From contig NZ_JADKYT010000001.1 of the NCBI RefSeq assembly GCF_015354445.1, forward strand, positions 186,001 through 250,000: a DNA stretch of 64,000 nt, read 5' to 3'. The notes below the pieces were generated by a model. That model ran no database searches, had not been told where the DNA came from, and saw only the letters and a list, made by a program, of their open reading frames with translations. A program made the translations under genes and the position numbers. Positions within the stretch are counted from its first letter, which is position 1. Every line of letters starts with the position of its first letter. This DNA is from Methylophilus sp. QUAN. Its GTDB lineage: Bacteria; Pseudomonadota; Gammaproteobacteria; Burkholderiales; Methylophilaceae. Shown here piece after piece: positions 40,534 through 47,583 of the stretch.

Positions 40534-42993
40534 CTAGCCGAGATTATCCAGCTTGAAAGGATCTTGTGTCTGCGGGTCGATATCCAGCGGATTAATCTCG
40601 TAGGACAGGTCGTCGCCAATATCAATGTCGATCTCGTTTTGACCTTCCCAGCGCTCCAGCCAGATAGAAAAATCTTTTTCCGGCATAGGTTTGCCAATAA
40701 AGTAGCCCTGACCTTCGTTACATCCCAATCGGGCCAACTGGTTCAGCACAACTTCATTTTCTATGCCCTCTGCCACCACGATCAGGCCCATATTGTGCGC
40801 CAGGTCTATGGTCGACTTCACAATGCTGGCGTCGCTGCTATTTTTGTCCATAAACATGACAAATGAGCGGTCAATTTTAAGCTCTTGCACAGGCAACTGG
40901 CGCAAATAAGCCAGCGATGAGTAGCCAGTCCCAAAGTCATCAATCGACAGATGCAGCCCCATCGCAGCCAGTTTTTTCACTACCACCTCAGCACGTTCAG
41001 GGTCCTGCATCAAACTGCCTTCGGTGATTTCCAGCTTCAATGCTTTGGCATCCAGACCATGTGAGGACAATAAATGGCCAATCTGTTCTGGTAACTCCAT
41101 ATTATTGAGGTCACGCGTGGAGAGATTCACCGCCAGCGTGATGTGCAAACCCTGTTTTTTAAAGCCAGCCAAGACCTGGCAGGCACGCAACAGCATCCAG
41201 TTGGTGATATCACTAATCACCCCGGTTTGCTCGGCAAACGGAATAAACTGATCCGGGAAAATCATGCCTTTTTCAGGATGCACCCACCGGATAAGTGCCT
41301 CGCCGCCTAGCGCGCGGCGCGTTGCCACATCAATTTTTGGCTGGATATACAACAACAACTGATCATGCTGGATAGCTTCCTTCAAATCCGAAATCAGGGT
41401 CAAGGTTTCTGACTGGTCAATTTCCAGCGCTGTGTTATAAACAATCCAGGGCGATTTTTTGGCTCTGGATTCCTGCAAAGCCGTTTCCGCATGGTTCAGC
41501 AATGACTCTTCGTCCAGCCCATGATCCGGATACAAGGCAATACCGATGCCAGTACGCACATCTATCGCCTGGCCTTGCACGCTGACCGGCCGCTCAAACA
41601 CCTGCTGAATCTTGTCGGCATAACGCGTGGCCTTGGCCTGGTCTGTTTGCTGCAATAACACGGCAAATTCATCTGCATCCAGGCGCGCGACCATATCCTG
41701 CGCACCAAGGACATTTTGCTTTAACACCTGGCCGACATGGCGCAGCAAGTCATCGCCAAAATCACGTCCCAGCGTTTGATTAATGGGTTTGAATCGATGG
41801 ATATTGATCACAATGACGCTCAGCTTTTGCTGGCTGTCCGCATGTGTCATGATGGCCTGATGCACGCCCTGATTGAATGCCAGGCGGTTAGAAAGGCCGG
41901 TCAGTTCATCGTTAAACGCCAGGCGCTGAATGCGCAAGGAGCGTTGCAACACTGCTTCGCGCATGCTGTTAAGCGCTTTTGCCAGATGGCCAACTTCATC
42001 AGTACTATTGATCTGGATTTCTTTTTCGTAATCGCCCATGGCAATGGTATCGGCATCGTTGACCAAGGCAGCAATAGGCTCCGTCGTTTTACGCGACACA
42101 TACCAAATCAGCGCAGCAAAAATCAACACGCCAATAAACGTTAATAACACCATTACCTTGAACAGCGTGTTCAAATCCTGTGTGAAAGGCTCAACGGAGC
42201 CTTGCAACACCACCAGTAACGCATCATCTTTGGTTTCATGCAGCGAGCGGATTTTTAAATGATAGGCCTGGCCGTTGAGATCCACACTGTGTAATGACAG
42301 CTTCTGGCGATAAATATCGGCGACCGTTTTCACCAGTAAATTAGACAGTTCACGGGTGGAGGTGCTACTCACAAGTTGCCAGTCACGTTGATGTGTTTTC
42401 TGCACAAAGGTAACGTCGAGGTGTGTCAGTTGCTTGATCTGGTCGGCCAAGCGGCCATCCACGGCAAAACCCATGACAATCCAGCCGATGGTCTCTGGCG
42501 CTTTCACTGGCACCGTAATCAACTGGTACGGTTTGCCTGAAATAATATCGAACTTAAGCGTGCCACTTTGGTTTTCGAGCATCGCTTGCCGGGCATCTTC
42601 TTTGGCATTCGAGCCAAACAGTGCCTGCTCGTTATCCGTGGTGCCAATCACCAGATTGTCATTATTGCTGATGTAATAGGCAATCTGCGCGCGAATACGC
42701 CCCTGGTAACTCTCCAGCGCAGACTCAATGGTCTCGGCATCATTGGTTGCGACGGCTTCCCTAAAAGCAAAGTCAGCCGCCAGCACCTGTGTCGCCTGCT
42801 TCAGGCTTTGCGTGTTATGTTGCAACAAGCTCACAAATACGCGCTCACCGACATTGATCTGCTCTTCAGCCAGCGTATCGGCATGCTTACTCAGCGCATA
42901 TTTAAGCGGAAGCAGCCCGGCCAGCTGAATGGCAACCACCACTGTCAGAAATGTGAAAGCGATGCGCGAGCGGATATGTTTGAACTTGATCAT
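40534..42993 (-). CDS. Membrane sensor with HAMP, degenerate GGDEF and intact EAL domain
   Basis: The 819-residue protein has an N-terminal helix at about 10-30, a periplasmic double-Cache-like sensor region to about 270, a second helix at about 275-297, a HAMP domain (TTEPIAALVNDADTIAMGDY), a GGDEF domain and an EAL domain. In the GGDEF active site the two glycines are replaced: it reads RLDADEF (Asp441-Glu442-Phe443), so cyclase activity is doubtful. The EAL domain is complete, with Glu565 in EALIRW and NLS, EITE, DDFGTGYSS, K-I-D and VAEGIENE motifs, so c-di-GMP hydrolysis is likely. It is the last gene after the truncated-haemoglobin and cupredoxin genes (12-base gap), suggesting that it reads their redox or ligand state. 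Confidence 0.92.
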   Translation of the reverse strand: MIKFKHIRSRIAFTFLTVVVAIQLAGLLPLKYALSKHADTLAEEQINVGERVFVSLLQHNTQSLKQATQVLAADFAFREAVATNDAETIESALESYQGRIRAQIAYYISNNDNLVIGTTDNEQALFGSNAKEDARQAMLENQSGTLKFDIISGKPYQLITVPVKAPETIGWIVMGFAVDGRLADQIKQLTHLDVTFVQKTHQRDWQLVSSTSTRELSNLLVKTVADIYRQKLSLHSVDLNGQAYHLKIRSLHETKDDALLVVLQGSVEPFTQDLNTLFKVMVLLTFIGVLIFAALIWYVSRKTTEPIAALVNDADTIAMGDYEKEIQINSTDEVGHLAKALNSMREAVLQRSLRIQRLAFNDELTGLSNRLAFNQGVHQAIMTHADSQQKLSVIVINIHRFKPINQTLGRDFGDDLLRHVGQVLKQNVLGAQDMVARLDADEFAVLLQQTDQAKATRYADKIQQVFERPVSVQGQAIDVRTGIGIALYPDHGLDEESLLNHAETALQESRAKKSPWIVYNTALEIDQSETLTLISDLKEAIQHDQLLLYIQPKIDVATRRALGGEALIRWVHPEKGMIFPDQFIPFAEQTGVISDITNWMLLRACQVLAGFKKQGLHITLAVNLSTRDLNNMELPEQIGHLLSSHGLDAKALKLEITEGSLMQDPERAEVVVKKLAAMGLHLSIDDFGTGYSSLAYLRQLPVQELKIDRSFVMFMDKNSSDASIVKSTIDLAHNMGLIVVAEGIENEVVLNQLARLGCNEGQGYFIGKPMPEKDFSIWLERWEGQNEIDIDIGDDLSYEINPLDIDPQTQDPFKLDNLG

Positions 42994-43005
42994 GCAGTGT
43001 GATTG

Positions 43006-43593
43006 TTATGGGAGGGTGATCTTGACTTCGGTCGCACCCTCTATGGTTATCTTTTGTTCTACGCCAGGTTTGTTCTGGCCCGGTAGCCAGGCCTGGTAAC
43101 TGTACTGCCCGTCATTTAACTTGAGGACAGCTTTGCCTTTTTCATCCGTTTTGGCGAAAAATGGCGTATCCACGACATAGATGTACCCTACCATAGAATC
43201 GTGAATGTTGCACCCCAAGGTCACCACCCCCGCCTGCTCAAACGGTACCGGATTAGTGGGTACACCTGCATAGAGTTTCAATTCAAATTTCTTGGCAGGT
43301 GAAAAAGAATACACATGATGGCGGACGGTATCTTCATTGGGAAAATTAATGCTGGTCCCGGTTTGCACAATGGTCACTTTGGGATTGAACATCTTGTTTT
43401 TTTGCACGATCTTTCCAGCAGCATTCGGGTTGATAGCTGGCGTCTTGCCATCATAAAAAGCCACCACCGCATCGGTCACCGGCTTACCACCGGCATCGCT
43501 CACCAGCAGCGTGACCTCTGCCGCCAACGCCGATCGGCTCATGGCTATCAACAGCATTCCTGCACATCCCAGCCGAAACATCACGCGTAACAT
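43006..43593 (-). CDS. Periplasmic cupredoxin-like protein ('methylamine utilization protein' type)
   Basis: The 195-residue exported protein carries a type-1-copper-like site: His92/His93 in TVRHHVYSF, then Cys128, His131 and Met134 in TLGCNIHDSMVGYI. This pattern is plastocyanin-like, in the family often labelled MauL-like or 'methylamine utilization'. The signal peptide ends at about SALAA. Two ATG codons are close; the AAGGA ribosome binding site directly abuts the one at 43599, so the ATG at 43593 (MLRVMF) is preferred. A C-terminal carboxypeptidase-regulatory-like beta domain (GKAVLKLNDGQYSYQAWLPG) follows. It lies between the haemoglobin-like lipoprotein and the EAL gene. Electron transfer or copper sensing is plausible. 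Confidence 0.85.
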   Translation of the reverse strand: MLRVMFRLGCAGMLLIAMSRSALAAEVTLLVSDAGGKPVTDAVVAFYDGKTPAINPNAAGKIVQKNKMFNPKVTIVQTGTSINFPNEDTVRHHVYSFSPAKKFELKLYAGVPTNPVPFEQAGVVTLGCNIHDSMVGYIYVVDTPFFAKTDEKGKAVLKLNDGQYSYQAWLPGQNKPGVEQKITIEGATEVKITLP

Positions 43594-43615
43594 CCACATT
43601 CCTTATATCAGGTGA

Positions 43616-44035
43616 TTAATTGGTCACAACATCGCGCTTCATGGGCGCCAGGATCTTCAACAATTCGTTTTTTTCTTTAGTACCGACCCCGTTTATATCC
43701 AACCGTTCGCGCAACACCTCTACCATCAGCTCAAATTCGGCAGTGGTGATATGCAGGTCAGCATGGGAGTTCTTCATGGTTTCACCTTCGTAAACGCATT
43801 CACCACCGGTTTTCACACACAAAAAGTTGGTCAGGCTTTCTTTGAGTGCTTTCATTTTCACATCTTTAAACGAGCGGCTGGTGCGCGGGTCTTTACTGAC
43901 AATATCCAGCGTCTGGTTGGAGATTCTGCTCAACATGGGCAAGCCCCCAATGCGTTCAAACAAACTCGCCTCTGGTTTAGGTTGCGCGATACAACCGCAT
44001 AAAAACAAGGCAATTGCCAAAACATAAAAACGCAT
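43616..44035 (-). CDS. Lipoprotein with group I truncated haemoglobin-like domain
   Basis: The 139-residue protein has a lipoprotein signal (FLCGC) followed by a group I truncated-haemoglobin domain beginning LFERIGGLPMLSRIS. The probable proximal haem His lies in NSHADLHITTAEFELMV, which aligns with the family's HxxLxIT motif. Two extra Cys occur in FLCVKTGGECVYEG. Membrane-anchored periplasmic truncated globins are uncommon, since most are cytosolic. The ATG at 44035 is chosen because GGAG lies six bases before it, while the upstream ATG at 44047 has no ribosome binding site. It heads a leftward operon with the cupredoxin and EAL genes and is divergent from the DUF3034 gene. Confidence 0.83.
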   Translation of the reverse strand: MRFYVLAIALFLCGCIAQPKPEASLFERIGGLPMLSRISNQTLDIVSKDPRTSRSFKDVKMKALKESLTNFLCVKTGGECVYEGETMKNSHADLHITTAEFELMVEVLRERLDINGVGTKEKNELLKILAPMKRDVVTN

Positions 44036-44188
44036 TCCATTCTCCATTACTTGGGTCGACTATCGCATACTACGTGAGCTGACAGCGTTATTAAGCGTCA
44101 ATCAACCAGCGGAATGCGGCTTTTTTTGAGCAATTGTGCTTATCGTGAAAATGAAACAATGCGATAACTAAAGTACCCATATATTCTT

Positions 44189-45061
44189 ATGCGCCTATTT
44201 ACATCAAACTTGTCACGACTGATCACAATATTCGCCTTGACTGCACTCGCACTCCTTGCGCACGCCGGAGACCGCCTGTTAGCCACGGGCGGCGTCACCC
44301 AGATTGAAGGTGCTGCAGGCGGTGGCCTGATGCCATGGGCAGTGATCAGCGGCTACGGCACGGACAAGCAAATCGGTGGCTCACTGTTTTATACCCATGC
44401 CGAAACGCGGGGTGACTTCAAACTTGATACCACAGGCGTTTCGCTAGGCTTTTTCAATCGCGTCGAAGTCAGCGCCAGCCAGGCACGTTTTGGCCTGAGT
44501 GATACCGTGCCGGGGGAACAAATCCGTTTGAATACGCTAGGCATCAAACTGCGTGTATTGGGCGATGCTGTGTACGAGCAGGATAGCTGGCTACCTCAGG
44601 TATCTTTAGGTGCGCAGTATAAATATAACGAAGACTTTAACTTTGTGCCTAAAGCACTAGGGGCCAGTGATCGCAGCGGGGTGGATTATTATGTCGCTAC
44701 CAGCAAGTTATTTTTAGGCGCCATTAATGGCTATAACCTGTTGCTCAACGCCAACCTGCATGCCACCAAGGCTAACCAGTTTGGTATTTTGGGCTTTGGC
44801 GGTGACAGGCATGATCGCTACCGCATTCTGCCAGCCGTGTCCGCCGCGGTCATGCTGTCAGATAATTGGCTGATTGGTACAGAGTTTCGAGATAAGCCGA
44901 ATAATCTATCGGCTTATAAAGAAAACAGTGCCCACGATATTTTCATGACTTGGTTCCCGCACCGCAATGTGTCAATTACCGGCGCCTATATCGACCTTGG
45001 CCGCATTGCCAACAAAGACAATCAAACCGGCTGGTATCTCTCCGGCCAGATTAATTACTAA
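44189..45061 (+). CDS. DUF3034 family outer-membrane-like protein
   Basis: The 290-residue protein has a Sec signal peptide (ending about LLAHA) and then glycine- and aromatic-rich alternating segments that suggest a beta-barrel, with the last residues GWYLSGQINY. It matches DUF3034 by features such as LLATGGVTQIEGAAGGGLMPW, ISGYGT and the conserved IDLGRIANKDNQTGWYLS. The family's function is unknown. It diverges from the haemoglobin/cupredoxin/EAL operon across 150 bases. The ribosome binding site is weak. A strong terminator shared with pqqA lies about 25 bases after its stop. Confidence 0.83.
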   Translation: MRLFTSNLSRLITIFALTALALLAHAGDRLLATGGVTQIEGAAGGGLMPWAVISGYGTDKQIGGSLFYTHAETRGDFKLDTTGVSLGFFNRVEVSASQARFGLSDTVPGEQIRLNTLGIKLRVLGDAVYEQDSWLPQVSLGAQYKYNEDFNFVPKALGASDRSGVDYYVATSKLFLGAINGYNLLLNANLHATKANQFGILGFGGDRHDRYRILPAVSAAVMLSDNWLIGTEFRDKPNNLSAYKENSAHDIFMTWFPHRNVSITGAYIDLGRIANKDNQTGWYLSGQINY

Positions 45062-45087
45062 ACTAAAAAGCACCGCAGAAAATAAAA

Positions 45088-45107
45088 ACGGGCGCCTGAG
45101 CGCCCGT
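45088..45107. terminator. Bidirectional terminator between DUF3034 gene and pqqA
   Basis: ACGGGCGC (45088-45095) pairs with GCGCCCGT (45100-45107) over a CTGA loop. A-rich sequence to the left gives a T tract for pqqA transcripts on the minus strand. Confidence 0.88.
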
Positions 45108-45126
45108 TCATGTCATTAAGAACAAA

Positions 45127-45198
45127 TTATTTGTTCATAACGTACATAGTTACTTCGAAGCCGAAACGCATTTCGGTAGCAGCTGGTTTAGTCCACAT
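45127..45198 (-). CDS. pqqA: Coenzyme PQQ precursor peptide PqqA (orphan copy)
   Basis: This 23-residue gene is too short for usual gene callers. The peptide opens MWTKPAATEMRFGFEVTMYV, with the Glu15-Val-Thr-Met-Tyr19 core whose Glu and Tyr side chains are cross-linked by PqqE to form pyrroloquinoline quinone, the cofactor of methanol and other dehydrogenases. AAGGAG lies seven bases before the ATG at 45198; an earlier in-frame ATG at 45204 is too close to that site. No pqqB, C, D or E gene is adjacent, so this is a stand-alone precursor copy. Some methylotrophs, such as Methylovorus, have several pqqA copies. It has its own terminator. Confidence 0.9.
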   Translation of the reverse strand: MWTKPAATEMRFGFEVTMYVMNK

Positions 45199-45337
45199 AG
45201 TCATTCTCCTTGATCTTAAATTCGTGTTAGCGATTGCTATCAACGTGTGACCATATTAAAACTGCCCGCCACAATTGTCGTGATTAAACTGCGCAACATG
45301 CATTCATGATTTTCATGAGTCTGGCCTGATGCCTGCT

Positions 45338-47575
45338 TTAAGCAAAGCGGGACTTGATATAGCGCAACAGCTTGCGCATGCCTTTGCGGCCGACGGTACG
45401 CTTGAGCCAGACTTTGGCATCATAGACATAAAACGGCCATAAAAACTTCCACTGCAGTCGGCGGCCAGTCATGCCGAGGTACATCTGCAGAAACTGCTTG
45501 CGGCCATCCCAATGCAACTTGTGCAAGGCCCGTGTCAAATCAGCCAGGCGTTGCTTGATCATAGTCGCGGTGGGCGTTGCGTGCAGGCGCGCCGTGTCAA
45601 TCAAGACAAAATTTAATTGCTCGCCCTGGCGCTGCACCAGGATATTGCCACCAGAAAAGTCGCGGAAATAAATACCCGAGTTGTGCATATGCAAACAAAA
45701 GCGGGCAAAGGCGTGATACAGGGTGTCGGCAGCAATGCCTTCAAACTGGCTATCACCGTTTCTAAACGCCAAAAAGGCTTTTGAAATCGCAAAGTCATGC
45801 GGCACAAACGCCGAAATATAAAAATTGTGGCGCAAGGTGGTGTCATTGGCATGCTCAATGTAGGCCAGCGGCATCGACGTGCCAACCCCACGACGCAGCA
45901 GCTCCATGGCCCCATTCCAGCTACGTTTAGCTTTGCTCGGCTTATGTTTGTCCAGCCAGGTTTTGTGCCAATACATGCGCACCGGTTTTTTAACGGTGAC
46001 CTGTTGCGTGGCATCGCGCGGATCGGGCAGTGACCAGATGGCGTTTCTCGCATGGCGCAAAGCGTTTTCCTTGGCTGGCGGCAGCAAGGTTTCTGGGTGC
46101 CAGGCCTGCCACAACTGTTGCGCCTGCTCAGCATTCGCCGCCAAAATCATGCCGCGCCAATCGCCCTCTTCAATCGGAAAATACTGCTGACCCGCGATAT
46201 GCGCGTGAATCACTGTACCACTCAACACAGGCCGTGGCGTGCGCAAGACAATCTGTTCAGCTTGTGGCCAAACCAGGTATAACGGCGACTCAGTGAGCAT
46301 TTGCTTACCCTGCGCCGGTTCACCATCGCGGTTAAATAGTTGCGCTTGCTGCAAACTGTGCGGTGAGTAAATCTGGTCCAATAAGGCGCATTGGCCGTTC
46401 ACAGTCCAAGCAATATGCACGGTCTGCCCATGCTGTTGCAGTCGGTGAATTTCAAGGCCATTGCCGGTGCTGACTGGCGCAATATACTGTGCGCCATTGA
46501 GCCAATGGCTGACCATTTTAAAGGCGGCAAAACTCGGGTTCTGCTGGTAATCAGCCACCACGCCATCGGCTGACTTGTAATAAGCCACGCGCTCCAGCGC
46601 TGGATAATCGGCATCTTTCAAGCCATCATCAATCAAGCCTTCGCGGTGACAGACAAATGCCCCCCAATTGGCATGCCGTAATGCCCCCGCCGCCGCGAGC
46701 AAAGTGAAATAACGCGTGACATAATCGGCCTGCTTCTGTGCGCCATCCGGAAAACGACGCTTGATACGGTAAATCGCCCAAAATGCCACAGGTGACACCA
46801 GCGTAGGCACGCCGAAATCCTCTCCGATTTTTTGCAGCAATTTGGCTTTTTTAATCAGGTTAAATTTGAGAATGCGCGTCCACTTGTGCTTGAGAATACG
46901 GAAATCTGCCAGCTCGGGCTCAACCACGCGCTCTACAAACAGATTATTGCTATGCACATCGGGCAAGCGGCGCTCTGCGCCCAAGGTCTTGAGCAGACTG
47001 ATGTTATAGACAGGCTCAAAGTCTTGGATATTCGGACCCACCACCACGACCCGATATTCTCTGGCCAGGTCGTAAGCAATTTGCCAGGCAACCATAAAGC
47101 CAGGCATATCATAACCAGCCCATTTTTTGCGATTGACCGTATTGCCTATCTCCAGTGCAGCAATACTTGCCGCATAACTTTGCAGCAGCTCGCTGATAAA
47201 CTGCTTCCAGCCCGCCTGCGCCTCGTTGCTACGCATATTTCTGGCCGCCTCATAAGGCTGTACGGCATGCAGCGTCACCGAAAATTCCGCTGCCAGTAAC
47301 CGGCGCAAAAAGCGCTCCTGAAATGGTCGAGCATCGTCATCGCTGATATCCAGGCGCACGCGCTTCACACCCAAGGCCTGCAATTGCGCAAGCACATAGT
47401 CATCGGTGGCCGGGTCAGCATTGCTCGCCACGCATAGACCGGTAAAATCCTCAGGAATCGTATGCGTGATCGCGGGCAAGTGACTGTTCTTGAGCCATAA
47501 ACCACCCGCGGCGATATATTTCAGGCCATCTATCATGACCTGGCGCGTGAGCATCGAAGGTTGTGTCTTCTTCAA
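45338..47575 (-). CDS. Glycosidase-like domain fused to lipopolysaccharide-kinase-like domain
   Basis: The 745-residue protein joins two unrelated parts. The N-terminal 400 residues look like a (beta/alpha)8 glycoside-hydrolase fold, with FTGLCVASNADPATDDYVLAQLQ, VKRVRLDIS and an Ala-x-x-EIGN-type segment (IAALEIGNTVNRKKWAG). The C-terminal 250 residues resemble the Kdo/WaaP kinase family, with the catalytic loop YFRDFSGGNILV (Asp639, Asn644) and the metal-binding Asp660 in LIDTARL. There is no signal peptide, so it acts in the cytosol. The start is a TTG at 47575; an ATG at 47554 is an alternative. It follows the LTA-synthase-type gene by eight bases. A role in surface polysaccharide synthesis is inferred. 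Confidence 0.75.
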   Translation of the reverse strand: MKKTQPSMLTRQVMIDGLKYIAAGGLWLKNSHLPAITHTIPEDFTGLCVASNADPATDDYVLAQLQALGVKRVRLDISDDDARPFQERFLRRLLAAEFSVTLHAVQPYEAARNMRSNEAQAGWKQFISELLQSYAASIAALEIGNTVNRKKWAGYDMPGFMVAWQIAYDLAREYRVVVVGPNIQDFEPVYNISLLKTLGAERRLPDVHSNNLFVERVVEPELADFRILKHKWTRILKFNLIKKAKLLQKIGEDFGVPTLVSPVAFWAIYRIKRRFPDGAQKQADYVTRYFTLLAAAGALRHANWGAFVCHREGLIDDGLKDADYPALERVAYYKSADGVVADYQQNPSFAAFKMVSHWLNGAQYIAPVSTGNGLEIHRLQQHGQTVHIAWTVNGQCALLDQIYSPHSLQQAQLFNRDGEPAQGKQMLTESPLYLVWPQAEQIVLRTPRPVLSGTVIHAHIAGQQYFPIEEGDWRGMILAANAEQAQQLWQAWHPETLLPPAKENALRHARNAIWSLPDPRDATQQVTVKKPVRMYWHKTWLDKHKPSKAKRSWNGAMELLRRGVGTSMPLAYIEHANDTTLRHNFYISAFVPHDFAISKAFLAFRNGDSQFEGIAADTLYHAFARFCLHMHNSGIYFRDFSGGNILVQRQGEQLNFVLIDTARLHATPTATMIKQRLADLTRALHKLHWDGRKQFLQMYLGMTGRRLQWKFLWPFYVYDAKVWLKRTVGRKGMRKLLRYIKSRFA

Positions 47576-47583
47576 AACGAGTT

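Noticed and set aside
41737-42144. 135-residue plus-strand frame inside the EAL gene
   Set aside because: It is antisense to a well-supported gene, has no recognised domain and no ribosome binding site. Similar long antisense frames occur throughout the window.
45230-45290. Possible sigma54 promoter upstream of pqqA
   Set aside because: A TGGCGGG stretch resembles the -24 element but no GC occurs at the -12 position.
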